From the NCBI RefSeq assembly GCF_928368155.1, contig NZ_CAKMRU010000001.1:936001-1000000 (forward strand): 64,000 nucleotides of DNA. Direction: 5' to 3'. The stretch comes from Anaerococcus ihuae (lineage in GTDB: Bacteria > Bacillota > Clostridia > Tissierellales > Peptoniphilaceae). A model generated the notes under the pieces. The model saw only the letters and a list, made by a program, of their open reading frames with translations. It did not search any database and was not told the DNA's origin. The position numbers and the translations under genes were made by a program. Of this stretch, positions 27,542-36,295 are shown piece after piece (the first letter of the stretch is position 1; every line of letters starts with the position of its first letter).

Positions 27542-27560
27542 AGCTCAGCTAAACTGGGCT
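27542..27560. repeat. Right copy of duplicated terminator hairpin (target duplication)
   Basis: AGCTCAGCTAAACTGGGCT, differing by one base from 27352-27370. It still forms a hairpin but lacks a T tract on the minus strand, because the element follows. Confidence 0.8.
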
Positions 27561-27572
27561 AATAAATTTCAA

Positions 27573-28349
27573 TTAAAAATCAGATAAATCTGCTTTTCTT
27601 TTTTCTAAAAAGGCTGTCATGCCTTCTTTTTTGTCGTGAGTTTCAAAAGTTGATGCAAAAGTGTTTGCTTCTAATTGGATTCCTGTGTGAAGATCAGATT
27701 CTAATCCAAGGTTAATAACTTGTTTTGCAAGAGTTATTGCATATGATGCTTTTGAAATAATTTTTTCTGCCATTTTTGTACAATAATCCATTAATTCTTC
27801 TTTTTCAACAACATGGTTTACAAGACCAATTCTGTAAGCTTCATCAGCTTTTATAGAATCTGTTGTAAAAATTAATTCTTTTGCAATTCCTTTTCCAACA
27901 AGTCTAGGAAGTCTTTGAGTTCCACCAAATCCTGGAATAATTCCGAGACCTACTTCTGGTTGACCGAATAGAGCATTTTTAGATGCTACTCTGATATCAC
28001 AAGCCATAGAAATTTCACAACCACCACCAAGAGCAAATCCATTTACAGCTGCAATTGTAACTTGTGGCATCTCTTCAAGCATATTAAAAGTTTCATAAGC
28101 AAGCATACTCATTGCTCTTCCTTCTTGAGGTGTAGCATTTACCATTTCAGAAATATCAGCTCCAGCTACGAAAGATTTTTCTCCACCACCTGTAAGAATT
28201 AAAACTTTTACATCTTTTCTATCTCTTATATCGGAAAAAGTTTCATTTAATTCTTTTAAAGTTTCTGAATTTAAAGCATTTAAAGCTTTTGGTCTATCAA
28301 TTGTTACATAAGCAATTTCATTTTTTACATCTACTTTTACGTTATTCAT
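27573..28349 (-). CDS. Enoyl-CoA hydratase/crotonase
   Basis: Hydratase of the crotonase family, probably 3-hydroxybutyryl-CoA dehydratase (Crt) of a butyrate or related pathway. The 258 residues include the oxyanion-hole regions SFVAGADISEM (about 63-73) and GFALGGGCEISMACD near 108, catalytic glutamates in GGCEISMA and GQPEVGLGIIPGFGGTQRLPRLVG near 132-155. It is alone here; no thiolase, Hbd or Bcd lies nearby. Promoter candidate TTGACA/TAAGAT upstream; AGGAG ribosome site. Confidence 0.9.
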   Translation of the reverse strand: MNNVKVDVKNEIAYVTIDRPKALNALNSETLKELNETFSDIRDRKDVKVLILTGGGEKSFVAGADISEMVNATPQEGRAMSMLAYETFNMLEEMPQVTIAAVNGFALGGGCEISMACDIRVASKNALFGQPEVGLGIIPGFGGTQRLPRLVGKGIAKELIFTTDSIKADEAYRIGLVNHVVEKEELMDYCTKMAEKIISKASYAITLAKQVINLGLESDLHTGIQLEANTFASTFETHDKKEGMTAFLEKRKADLSDF

Positions 28350-28394
28350 ATTTTCTCCTTTTAGATTTTTTTAAAAAACGCTTTCTATAAAATC

Positions 28395-28423
28395 ATCTTA
28401 TAACATTGATTAATTTTTGTCAA
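28395..28423 (-). promoter_or_regulatory. Putative promoter of crt
   Basis: Minus strand TTGACA (28418-28423) with TAAGAT (28395-28400) at 17 bp, or TATAAG at 15 bp, about 45 bp upstream of the ATG. Confidence 0.5.
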
Positions 28424-28484
28424 GCAAATATAGTAAATAGAATTGAAATCATTTGAAATTTTCAAAAAAACTTTACAAATAAAA

Positions 28485-28504
28485 AATCCCCTTTTTGGGG
28501 AAAT
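28485..28504 (-). terminator. Left copy of duplicated DUF1846 terminator
   Basis: AATCCCCTTTTTGGGGAAAT; on the minus strand CCCC/GGGG is followed by a T run, so it terminates transcripts from the DUF1846 gene. Duplicated at 28703-28722 with one mismatch. Confidence 0.75.
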
Positions 28505-28702
28505 CAGACTGTTGACAAAGTATACAAATCCTCATGCTAAGAATATCATACGGAAAAAATTGATTTGATTTCAAATTTTAAAATTCGTCAAAAAAACGCA
28601 CTGTTTGAGCGTTAGCGAGTTTGCGTTTTTAGAATTTTGGAATTTAGAAATCAACAATTTTTGAAGTCCGATATTCGTGCTTGAGGGTTTGTCTACGCTC
28701 TT
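28505..28702. mobile_element. Terminator-inserted element, copy 2-type (198 bp)
   Basis: Same ends as the 171-bp copies (CAGACTGTTGACAAA and TTTGTCTACGCTCTT), but a different interior with a central hairpin around AAACGCACTGTTTGAGCGTTAGCGAG... and paired AATTTTAAAATTC / GAATTTTGGAATTT arms. It is flanked by 20-bp duplications of a terminator (28485-28504; 28703-28722). No coding capacity. Confidence 0.78.
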
Positions 28703-28722
28703 AATCCCCTTTTTGGGGGAAT
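28703..28722. repeat. Right copy of duplicated terminator hairpin (target duplication)
   Basis: AATCCCCTTTTTGGGGGAAT, one base different from the left copy at 28485-28504. It lies 2 nt beyond the DUF1846 stop codon. Confidence 0.78.
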
Positions 28723-28724
28723 TT

Positions 28725-30203
28725 TTAAATATTTAAATGTTCTTGTGATAAAACTGGGTCTTGGGTGAAATTAAAATGCATTTTTAATAAAGTTTTTTTG
28801 TCACTTTCATCCAAAATTATTGTTGAATGAGCGTCAAGTCCCTTTAATTTATTTAAATTTTCAAGTGCCAAGTGACTTACTGGATTGGTTGTCGCCGATA
28901 TTGAAAGAGCAATTAAAACATCATTTACAGAAAGGGATTCATCTCTTTCTTTTAATATATCTTCTTTTAGTTTTATTACAGGCTCTAGGATATGTGGAGA
29001 TATTAATGGTATTTCATCATTTATTCCAGAAATTTCTTTTAATGCATTTAAAATGCATGCTGCAGGTGATGACATTAGTTTTGATTTTTTTCCTGTAACA
29101 ATTCTTCCTTCACAAAGTTCAATTGCAAAAATTTCTGCATTTTTTTCTTTTTGTTTTTCTCTTGCTTTTTCAGCAACTTGTCTGTCGCTTTTTTCAAGAT
29201 TTAAACCACTCATCAAAATTTCAATTTTTTCTACTGGTTTATAATCTGATTTTGCAAGCTTATAGTCGACAAGAGCATTATAATATCTTCTTATAATTTC
29301 GTTTTTACAAGCTTTTATAGTTTTTTCTTCATCGTCAATACAAAAACCAACCATATTTACTCCCATATCAGTTGGTGATTTGTAAGGGCAAGATCCAGAA
29401 ATTTTTTCAAACATTTGTTTTAAAATAGGAAAAGCCTCAACGTCTCTATTATAATTTACAGTTGTTTTTCCATAGGCTTCAAGATGATATGGATCAATCA
29501 TATTTACATCATTTAAATCTGCTGTTGCAGCTTCATAGGCAATGTTTACAGGATGTTTTAAAGGAAGATTCCAAACTGGAAAAGTTTCAAATTTTGCATA
29601 ACCAGCGTTTACTCCTCTTTCATTTTCAAGATACATTTGAGAAAGACAAGTTGCAAGTTTTCCACTTCCTGGTCCTGGGCCTGTCAAAACTACCAAGTCT
29701 CTTGTGGTTTCTATATAATCATTTTTTCCAAATCCATCCTTGCTTATAATATGAGGAATATTATTTGGATAGCCTTCTATATCATAAGTTTTATAATTTT
29801 TTATATTTAAACTATCAAGATACTTTCCATATTTTATGGCTGATGGTTGATTATCAAATTGAGTAATGACTACAGAATTTACAAAAAATCCCAAGTCTTC
29901 AAAAGAATTTTTTAGTCTTATTACCTCGCTGTCATAACCTATATCAAGATCTGATCTTATTTTATTTGATTCAATATCATTTGCATTTATTACAATTACA
30001 ATTTCTGTAATATCTTTTAATTTTTTTAACATTTGTAATTTAGAATCAGGCAAAAATCCTGGCAAAACTCTTGATGCGTGAGCATCATCAAATAATTTTC
30101 CACCAAATTCCAAGTATAATTTATCAAATTCTTTAATCCTCTCTTCAATTCTTTCTGATTGGATTTTTATATATTTATCGTTATTAAAAGCATTTTCTAC
30201 CAT
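28725..30203 (-). CDS. DUF1846 family protein
   Basis: A 492-residue cytosolic protein recognised as DUF1846, widespread in Firmicutes and of uncertain function. Characteristic stretches are EFGGKLFDDAHASRVLPGFLPDSKLQML near 32-60, a glycine-rich GPGPGSGKLATCLSQMY near 175-191 that looks like a nucleotide-binding loop, and GVNAGYAKFETFPVWNLPLKHPVN. It has its own terminator, which carries an inserted element. Confidence 0.82.
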   Translation of the reverse strand: MVENAFNNDKYIKIQSERIEERIKEFDKLYLEFGGKLFDDAHASRVLPGFLPDSKLQMLKKLKDITEIVIVINANDIESNKIRSDLDIGYDSEVIRLKNSFEDLGFFVNSVVITQFDNQPSAIKYGKYLDSLNIKNYKTYDIEGYPNNIPHIISKDGFGKNDYIETTRDLVVLTGPGPGSGKLATCLSQMYLENERGVNAGYAKFETFPVWNLPLKHPVNIAYEAATADLNDVNMIDPYHLEAYGKTTVNYNRDVEAFPILKQMFEKISGSCPYKSPTDMGVNMVGFCIDDEEKTIKACKNEIIRRYYNALVDYKLAKSDYKPVEKIEILMSGLNLEKSDRQVAEKAREKQKEKNAEIFAIELCEGRIVTGKKSKLMSSPAACILNALKEISGINDEIPLISPHILEPVIKLKEDILKERDESLSVNDVLIALSISATTNPVSHLALENLNKLKGLDAHSTIILDESDKKTLLKMHFNFTQDPVLSQEHLNI

Positions 30204-30264
30204 TCTTACCTCCTAATATAGATAATATTATATACTAGTTGAAAAAAATTTTGAATATCTAAAT

Positions 30265-30289
30265 AAAAAAAGATGCGAATTTTCGCACC
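30265..30289 (-). terminator. Intrinsic terminator of apbE
   Basis: Minus strand GGTGCGAAAATTCGCATC hairpin followed by TTTTTTTATT, directly after the apbE stop. Confidence 0.8.
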
Positions 30290-31438
30290 TTAATTTTCTT
30301 CATCTATTTCATATTTATCCCAATTATCAGTTTTAAATGTATTTCCGTCTTGATCAATCCAATAAGCTTCTGCCTTGAATTTTTTAGCTAGTTTTTTTCC
30401 TTCTTCTAAATCTTTTATAAAAAGAGCTGTTGAAAGAGCATCTGCTTCGGCAATATTATCGGTTATTACAGAAACTGATTTGAATTTTGTTGAAGGATAA
30501 TTTGTTTGTGGATCAATTATATGGTGGTATCTTTTACCATTTAATTCAAAATATCTTTCATAATCTCCGCTGGTTACAACTGAAGTATTTTTTACAGAAA
30601 CTATTGAAGCGTATCGGTGATCTTCTGAAAGAGAAGGATCCTTTATTGCAATTTTAAAAAGTCCAGATTTTCTCGTTGGGTTATCTCCAATTATTGCAAC
30701 ATCTCCACCAACTGACAAAATTCCTGTTTTAAGTCCTTTTTCCATTAATTCTCTTTTTATTAACTCTGTTGCGTAGCCTTTTCCAATTCCTCCAATATCA
30801 ATTTGAACTTCCTTGTCATTGATATAAGCAGTTTTGTTTTCCTCATCAATTTCAATTGCATCAATGTTTTTGTGCTTGGCAGCTTCTTCTAATTCTTTAT
30901 CGCTTGGAAGTTTTATATTATCTTTGTCTTTTTCATAAGCTTCTCTTAAATCTAGCCAAATTTTCAAAACTCTTCCATATGCAATATCAATATCCCCATC
31001 AGTTGCTTCGTACCATTTTTTTCCTTCTTTTAATAAATCTATTATTTTTTGATCAACCTTAACTTTTTCTTTTCCAGCATTTTCGTTTATAGTTGTAAAA
31101 TTATTTACATTATCAAATTTATCATAATTATTGAAAAGTTTATGGTATTCTGCCATTCTTTTATCAACTAAATCCTTGTACTTATTAAATTCTTCTTCAT
31201 TTTCACAATAAGCAGAAAATGTTGTAATTGTGTCAAAATAATTATAAATTGTTACATCGTATTTTTTTAGTCCCTCTTCATTTGAAATATTAGAACATTT
31301 AATATTTTCTTGACTAGACTCGCTTTTTATATTGCTTTTTGCCTCTGGTTTCACTTTTTCAATTTTTTTATTACAAGATGAAAGTGCTAAACACAAGCCT
31401 AGCACTAATACACTAAATTTTATTTTTTTATTTTTCAA
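30290..31438 (-). CDS. apbE: FAD:protein FMN transferase lipoprotein
   Basis: Attaches FMN covalently to threonine in flavoproteins such as Rnf/Nqr subunits or extracellular flavoproteins. The 382 residues start with a lipoprotein signal (ALSSC, cysteine near 23), a Glu/Lys/Ser linker to about 65, then the ApbE domain: VQIDIGGIGKGYATELIKREL near 210-230, SVGGDVAIIGDNP near 242, TSGDYERYFELNGKRYHHIIDPQTNYP near 290-317, and DALSTALFI. No Rnf genes lie here, so the target is not evident. It lies 2 nt from the UPF0158-like gene. Confidence 0.93.
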   Translation of the reverse strand: MKNKKIKFSVLVLGLCLALSSCNKKIEKVKPEAKSNIKSESSQENIKCSNISNEEGLKKYDVTIYNYFDTITTFSAYCENEEEFNKYKDLVDKRMAEYHKLFNNYDKFDNVNNFTTINENAGKEKVKVDQKIIDLLKEGKKWYEATDGDIDIAYGRVLKIWLDLREAYEKDKDNIKLPSDKELEEAAKHKNIDAIEIDEENKTAYINDKEVQIDIGGIGKGYATELIKRELMEKGLKTGILSVGGDVAIIGDNPTRKSGLFKIAIKDPSLSEDHRYASIVSVKNTSVVTSGDYERYFELNGKRYHHIIDPQTNYPSTKFKSVSVITDNIAEADALSTALFIKDLEEGKKLAKKFKAEAYWIDQDGNTFKTDNWDKYEIDEEN

Positions 31439-31440
31439 AA

Positions 31441-31911
31441 CTAATTCCTACTATATAAATCTATTACTTCCATATCTTTGTTTACTTTTATATTTTCTTC
31501 ATTAGCCCAGTTTAAAAGGATAGCTCCAGCTATTTTTTCCCTAAATTCTTGAAGTTTATTTTCAAGACCTAGTTCATAAATTAGATCCAAAAATTCTTCG
31601 TCAGCTGAGTATTCATTGTAATTTTCAAATAGCCTGTCCTTATCAACACTATCCAAATAATCCATAAAAACTTCTCTGGCAAGTTTTTTATTCACGGCCT
31701 CACGACCAGGCATACAAACAAATTCATCCATATTATTTTCAATATCAATATAGGATTCTTCTATATCTTCATTGTCACTAATATCGTCATTAATTCTAAC
31801 CAAATCCAAAGTATCAAGATTTAGCCAAATATTTTTCAAATATGAATTATCCCAAATTGTCCATTTTTCTACCAACCAAGAAAGATTGATAGCTTCCTTA
31901 TTCCTACTCAT
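31441..31911 (-). CDS. UPF0158-like protein
   Basis: A 156-residue acidic cytosolic protein. The pattern (DEFVCMPGREAVNKKLAREVFMDYLDSVDKDRLF, then FLDLIYELGLENKLQEFREKIAGAILLNWANEENI) resembles UPF0158 proteins, in which a short globular domain precedes a C-terminal W(A/L)xEN(G/E)I-type ending. This is similarity judged by eye, with moderate confidence; no function is known. It overlaps glgB by 8 nt and is 2 nt from apbE, so the three share a transcript. Confidence 0.65.
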   Translation of the reverse strand: MSRNKEAINLSWLVEKWTIWDNSYLKNIWLNLDTLDLVRINDDISDNEDIEESYIDIENNMDEFVCMPGREAVNKKLAREVFMDYLDSVDKDRLFENYNEYSADEEFLDLIYELGLENKLQEFREKIAGAILLNWANEENIKVNKDMEVIDLYSRN

Positions 31912-33709
31912 TTTTTATTATTTCAAAAACCACAGCTTCATATTCCCAAAGCTCTAGCTTAAGATCTTCCCCCTTACTAATTTTTATATTTTCTCTTTTA
32001 TATTTATCTCCGCCATATTTTTCACCCAAATTATTTATTTTTTCTACAAAAATTAATTCTTCATCATAAAAAATAGGATAAGATTTTTTGTAAGTATTCG
32101 TCATATTTAATACTATCAAAAATCTTTGATCTTCTGCAAGTCTTTCATAAGCAAAAACAGAATTTTTATTATCATCAACTACCTTCCACAAAAATCCTTT
32201 TTGATCAAAATCATATTTATAAAAACCAGGATTTTCCTTGTAAAGATGGTTCAAATCCTTTACAAAATTTTTGAAAGCTGAATGAATTGGAAATTTTAAA
32301 ATATCCCAATTTAAAGATTTATTTTCATCCCACTCATCAAATGTCGCAAATTCATTGCCCATAAAATTTAATTTTTTGCCAGGGTGGGTCATTTGATAAA
32401 CGTTTAATAATTTCAACTGTTTAAACCTATCTTCATAGAAACCATTCATCTTATTTATCATAGGTTTTTTTAAGTGAACTACCTCATCATGGCTTAATGG
32501 CAAGAGAAAATTTTCCCTATAATAATAAAACATAGAAAAATTAATTTTTTCTTGATACATATGCCTATTTATTGAATCAATTTCAAAATATTTACAAGTG
32601 TCATTCATCCATCCAAGATCCCACTTATAATCAAAACCAAGACTATCTTTAGAATTTTTACAAGTTACAAACTCATAATCGGAAGAATCTTCAGCAATTT
32701 TCATAAAATCAGGATAGTCTTTTGAAAGATTGTGGTTTAAGTCTTTCAAAAAATTAATATTATTTGGATTTTCTCCCCTAAATTTATTTCCATCATAAAA
32801 AATCATATTTGAAACCGCATCAATTCTTATTCCATCAAAATGGCATTTTTCTATCCAAAAATTTATAGCCGATTTCATAAAGCTTCTCACATGACCCTTG
32901 GAATAATCAAAATTCAAACTACCCCATTCCGAATATTGCAAATCTTCATAATCAGATTCATAAAGGCTGTGTCCATCAAAATATTTTAAGGCATAATAAT
33001 CTTCTGCAAAATGAACTATTACAAAATCAAAAATAACTCCTATATCATTTTGGTGGCAAAGGTCTACAAACTTTTGCAAATCATTTATAGAACCATACCT
33101 TGATGATGAGGCAAAAAATCCAGAAACTTGATAGCCCCAAGATGGATAATATGGATGTTCTGTAATTGGCATAAGTTCAATATGAGTATAGCCCATATCC
33201 TTTACATAAGAAATTAATTTATCAACTATATCCAAAAAATTCGGGCTAGAATTATATCTTAACCAGCTTCCAGGATGGATTTCATAAATATTTACAGGCT
33301 TATCCAAATTTTTTTCTCTTTTTTTCATCCAATTTTCATCAGAAAATTTATAGGAAGTATCAATAATTTTTGTGGCAAATTCTGGCGATTCGTCAAAAAA
33401 ATTTCCATATGGATCAAACTTTTCAAATTTATAACCATTATTTTCTATGACATACTTATAATAATCGCCTTCTTTTGCTTTAATAAATTTATAAAAATAT
33501 CCATATTTTTCATTTTTAAACATAGGAATATCTTTCCAATTAGAAAAATCTCCCTTTATATAAACCATATCAGCTCTAGGTGCATATAATCTAAAAAGAT
33601 AACCATCATCTTTTTTTATTGCCCCAAATATTTTGTGGCCTTCTTTGGAATTTCCATTTAAATAGGATTCAATTTTCCCATAATTTACATCAAATAATTT
33701 CACATCCAT
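31904..33709 (-). CDS. glgB: 1,4-alpha-glucan branching enzyme
   Basis: GH13 enzyme forming alpha-1,6 branches in glycogen. Residues 25-120 are a CBM48-type domain (FRLYAPRADMVYIKGDFSNW), followed by the (beta/alpha)8 barrel: IYEIHPGSWLR, YTHIELMPITEHPYYPSWGYQ, nucleophile in FDGIRIDAVSNM, acid-base glutamate in MKIAEDSSDY (usually AEES) and LSHDEVVHLKKPMINKM. A TTG four codons upstream is open, but GAGGA suits the ATG at 33709. No glgC, glgA or glgP is in this window. It overlaps udk by a few nt if the TTG were used. Confidence 0.9.
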   Translation of the reverse strand: MDVKLFDVNYGKIESYLNGNSKEGHKIFGAIKKDDGYLFRLYAPRADMVYIKGDFSNWKDIPMFKNEKYGYFYKFIKAKEGDYYKYVIENNGYKFEKFDPYGNFFDESPEFATKIIDTSYKFSDENWMKKREKNLDKPVNIYEIHPGSWLRYNSSPNFLDIVDKLISYVKDMGYTHIELMPITEHPYYPSWGYQVSGFFASSSRYGSINDLQKFVDLCHQNDIGVIFDFVIVHFAEDYYALKYFDGHSLYESDYEDLQYSEWGSLNFDYSKGHVRSFMKSAINFWIEKCHFDGIRIDAVSNMIFYDGNKFRGENPNNINFLKDLNHNLSKDYPDFMKIAEDSSDYEFVTCKNSKDSLGFDYKWDLGWMNDTCKYFEIDSINRHMYQEKINFSMFYYYRENFLLPLSHDEVVHLKKPMINKMNGFYEDRFKQLKLLNVYQMTHPGKKLNFMGNEFATFDEWDENKSLNWDILKFPIHSAFKNFVKDLNHLYKENPGFYKYDFDQKGFLWKVVDDNKNSVFAYERLAEDQRFLIVLNMTNTYKKSYPIFYDEELIFVEKINNLGEKYGGDKYKRENIKISKGEDLKLELWEYEAVVFEIIKNE

Positions 33710-33710
33710 A

Positions 33711-34325
33711 TCATTCCTCAATCAAATCTTCAATGTGTTTTATCAAAATTTCAATTCCTCTTGTGTTTTTTGCACCTCTAGGAATTATAATATCAGCATA
33801 TTTTTTTGTTGGTTCAACATATTTTTCATGCATAGGCTTAACTTGCTTTATATATTGGGTCAAAACAGATTCCAAACTTCTTGATCTTTCCTTGGTATCT
33901 CTTAAAATTCTTCTTTGAAGTCTTACATCGCTATCCGCATCAATAAATACACAAGTATCCAAAATATCCCTGATTCTTTTATCATACAAGACCAAAATTC
34001 CCTCAATTAAAATTATTTTTTTGGGAGATACATGGATGGTTTCTTTGCTTCTGGTGTGAATATTATAATCATAAATTGGCATATCAATATCCTTACCAGC
34101 TTTTAAATCCAAAAGATCTTTTATAAACATTTCATTATCAAAAGAATCCGGCCTATCATAATTTAATTTTTCCCTATCTTCAAAAGGTAAATCATCATGT
34201 GCCTTATAATAATTATCGTGGCCAATAACGTACAAATCTTTTGAAAAATAATTTTTAATATATTCAACTATTGTAGATTTTCCACTAGCAGATCCGCCTG
34301 CTATAGCTATAATTTTTGTATCCAT
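33711..34325 (-). CDS. udk: Uridine kinase
   Basis: Phosphorylates uridine and cytidine in pyrimidine salvage. The 204 residues show Walker A GGSASGKST near 10, the substrate region HDNYYKAHDDLPFEDREKLNYDRPDSFD, MPIYDYNIHTRS near 83, and ILIEGILVLYD with the lid RRILRDTKERSRS. Full length and typical. It is 1 nt from the upstream hydroxyacid dehydrogenase gene. Confidence 0.95.
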   Translation of the reverse strand: MDTKIIAIAGGSASGKSTIVEYIKNYFSKDLYVIGHDNYYKAHDDLPFEDREKLNYDRPDSFDNEMFIKDLLDLKAGKDIDMPIYDYNIHTRSKETIHVSPKKIILIEGILVLYDKRIRDILDTCVFIDADSDVRLQRRILRDTKERSRSLESVLTQYIKQVKPMHEKYVEPTKKYADIIIPRGAKNTRGIEILIKHIEDLIEE

Positions 34326-34326
34326 A

Positions 34327-35271
34327 TTAATTCACTTTATTTACAATTTTTCCTTCAAGAAACTTATACAAGTTATCAAAAACAATTTCACATCTTATAT
34401 CCATAGCTTCTTTTGTAAAAAATCCAACATGATTTGTAAGAAGAACATTTTTTGCATTTCTTAAAGGATAGTCCGCCTCAAGAGGAGGTTCCATATCAAA
34501 AACATCTATACCTGCCCTTAATTTATCCTCATTTAATAATTTTGCCAAGTAATCATTGTCAACAATAGGACCCCTTGCACAATTTATTAAAATAGCCTTA
34601 TCTTTCATAAGATCAAGCTCATTTTTTCCGATAAATCCAAGAGTTTTTTCGTTTTGAGGAAGGTGAATAGAAACAATATCAGAATTTTTCAAAAGCTCAT
34701 CAAGACTTACATATTTTGCACCAAGATTTTTAGCTTTTTCCTTTTCACTTCTACTGTATGCTAAAATATTTGCACCAAAAGCCTTAAATAATTCAATAAC
34801 TCGAATTCCAATTTTTCCAGTACCAATAATACCAACAGTTTTTCCCCTAATAATTTGACCAAGAAGATTAAAAGATTCGTCTTCAAACATATTTTTCTTA
34901 TTTTGATCAAATTTTCTCATAAGAGAAATTGTAAGGCCAATGACAAGTTCAGCCACAGAATCATCAGAATATCCACTGGCATTTTCAACTATAATATCAT
35001 TTTCATTACAAGCTTCAATATCCACATGATTAAAACCAGTAAAAGCAACATCAATTAATTTTAAATTTGTATTATCTATAACTTTTTTTGAAAATTTATT
35101 ATTAGTAATAATGGCAACATCACTGTCTTTTAATCTTTCAATTATTTCGTCATCAGAAGATGCACTTTTTTCAAAATATTCAAATTCATGGCCCAAATCC
35201 TCAATTTTTTTCTTGTGATTTTCAATTATTTTATTGTCAACAATTAAAGGATCAATTAAAGAAATTTTCAT
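34327..35271 (-). CDS. D-isomer specific 2-hydroxyacid dehydrogenase
   Basis: NAD-dependent oxidoreductase, 314 residues. The NAD-binding motif is VGIIGTGKIGIRVIELF near 147, the catalytic arginine is in NCARGPIVDND near 233, the glutamate in IDVFDMEPP near 262, and the histidine in LLTNHVGFFT near 283. Substrate (for example D-lactate or a branched 2-hydroxyacid) cannot be told. First gene of a run with udk and glgB; a promoter presumably lies at 35272-35340, where I see no strong consensus. Confidence 0.88.
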   Translation of the reverse strand: MKISLIDPLIVDNKIIENHKKKIEDLGHEFEYFEKSASSDDEIIERLKDSDVAIITNNKFSKKVIDNTNLKLIDVAFTGFNHVDIEACNENDIIVENASGYSDDSVAELVIGLTISLMRKFDQNKKNMFEDESFNLLGQIIRGKTVGIIGTGKIGIRVIELFKAFGANILAYSRSEKEKAKNLGAKYVSLDELLKNSDIVSIHLPQNEKTLGFIGKNELDLMKDKAILINCARGPIVDNDYLAKLLNEDKLRAGIDVFDMEPPLEADYPLRNAKNVLLTNHVGFFTKEAMDIRCEIVFDNLYKFLEGKIVNKVN

Positions 35272-35360
35272 CTAAAACTCCAATTTTATTTTTTTTCATA
35301 ATTTATCATCTTGAATTTATTATACCTTTATGTTAAATTTAAATAAAGAAAGGAATTATT

Positions 35361-35759
35361 ATGGCTGTTGGCATATCATTTAAAAATGGAAAATGTTTGG
35401 AAGCAATAAAATATTATTGCGATATTTTTGATCTTGATCCACCTGATAAATTAATCAAATATTCTGATTTTGAACAATATAATTTCCCAAAAGAAGTTAG
35501 AGATAGGATTTACAATTCAAAATTAGAAATTTATGGAAATAATGTATATTTATTTGACACAACCGATGATAAGCATCGGATTAGTGGAAATAACGGAAGA
35601 GTAGTAATAGAAACAAATAGCGAAAATTTATATAAGGCTTATTCAAAATTAGAAAAAGAATCAAAAGTTTTGATGCAACCTCAAAGAATTAATAAGAAAT
35701 TATTTACAACTTTTATAGATAAATACAATGTTTTTTGGCAAATTATTGCTACAGTTTAA
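35361..35759 (+). CDS. VOC superfamily (PhnB-like) protein
   Basis: A 132-residue protein of the vicinal oxygen chelate fold, PhnB-like subgroup, by the pattern FKNGKCLEAIKYYCDIFDLDP at the start and the C-terminal FTTFIDKYNVFWQII, where PhnB proteins usually have FG-DRFGVxWxI. The usual metal-binding residues are not evident, so it may be a binding protein rather than an enzyme. GAAAGGAAT ribosome site. Single-gene unit ended by a bidirectional hairpin. Confidence 0.7.
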   Translation: MAVGISFKNGKCLEAIKYYCDIFDLDPPDKLIKYSDFEQYNFPKEVRDRIYNSKLEIYGNNVYLFDTTDDKHRISGNNGRVVIETNSENLYKAYSKLEKESKVLMQPQRINKKLFTTFIDKYNVFWQIIATV

Positions 35760-35775
35760 TTAAAAATTTATTTAA

Positions 35776-35812
35776 AAAAGATTCATAGCTTATAGGCTAA
35801 GAATCTTTTTTT
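35776..35812. terminator. Intrinsic terminator between VOC gene and tadA
   Basis: AAAAGATTC...GAATCTTTTTTTC hairpin with inner ATAGC/GCTAA pairing, T-rich after it on the + strand. The tadA stop codon lies inside it. Confidence 0.7.
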
Positions 35813-36261
35813 CTTTCTCTCAATTTTTTAAAAAAACTTTGTAAGATTTCTAGGCTTTCTTCTTTCATAAGTCCAAATTCTGCGTCTAGGAAATGTAGTT
35901 GGCTCCTATCGCCTGTGATATTTGTATTTGATCCGCAGGCTCCTCTTTTTACATCGGGAAGGGCTATTACTAATCTTTTTATTCTAGAATTTATTATTGC
36001 TCCTGCACACATGGAACATGGCTCCATAGTTACATACATGGTGCAATCTTCTAGCCTAAAATCTCCAATGTATTTGCTCGCCTTATCTATTGCAAGAATT
36101 TCTGCATGTTTAAGAGCTGATTTACCCTTATAAGTATAGTTGTGACTTCTAGCAATTATTTTTTCATTCTTTACTATAACACATCCTATGGGAACTTCTT
36201 CTTCAAGCCTTGCAAGTTTTGCTTCGTTTATTGCTTCTCTCATATAAAAATAATCGTCCAT
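35797..36261 (-). CDS. tadA: tRNA-specific adenosine deaminase
   Basis: Deaminates A34 of tRNA-Arg(ACG) to inosine. The 154 residues carry the zinc-dependent deaminase motifs HAEILAI near 58 and PCSMCAGAI near 86, with MYVTMEPCSMC typical of TadA. Monocistronic. The divergently placed tRNA gene 76 nt upstream is tRNA-Arg(CCU), not its substrate. Confidence 0.93.
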   Translation of the reverse strand: MDDYFYMREAINEAKLARLEEEVPIGCVIVKNEKIIARSHNYTYKGKSALKHAEILAIDKASKYIGDFRLEDCTMYVTMEPCSMCAGAIINSRIKRLVIALPDVKRGACGSNTNITGDRSQLHFLDAEFGLMKEESLEILQSFFKKLRERKKDS

Positions 36262-36295
36262 ATTTTTCCTCTCACTTTTATTTTAAAATATAAAA

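Noticed and set aside
28885-29244. 119-codon + strand frame opposite the DUF1846 gene
   Set aside because: Antisense shadow in an AT-rich gene; no ribosome site or recognisable domain, while the minus strand gene is clear.
31904-33721. glgB start at the TTG (33721)
   Set aside because: The ATG at 33709 has a GAGGA site at normal spacing; the TTG would add four residues and overlap udk further.
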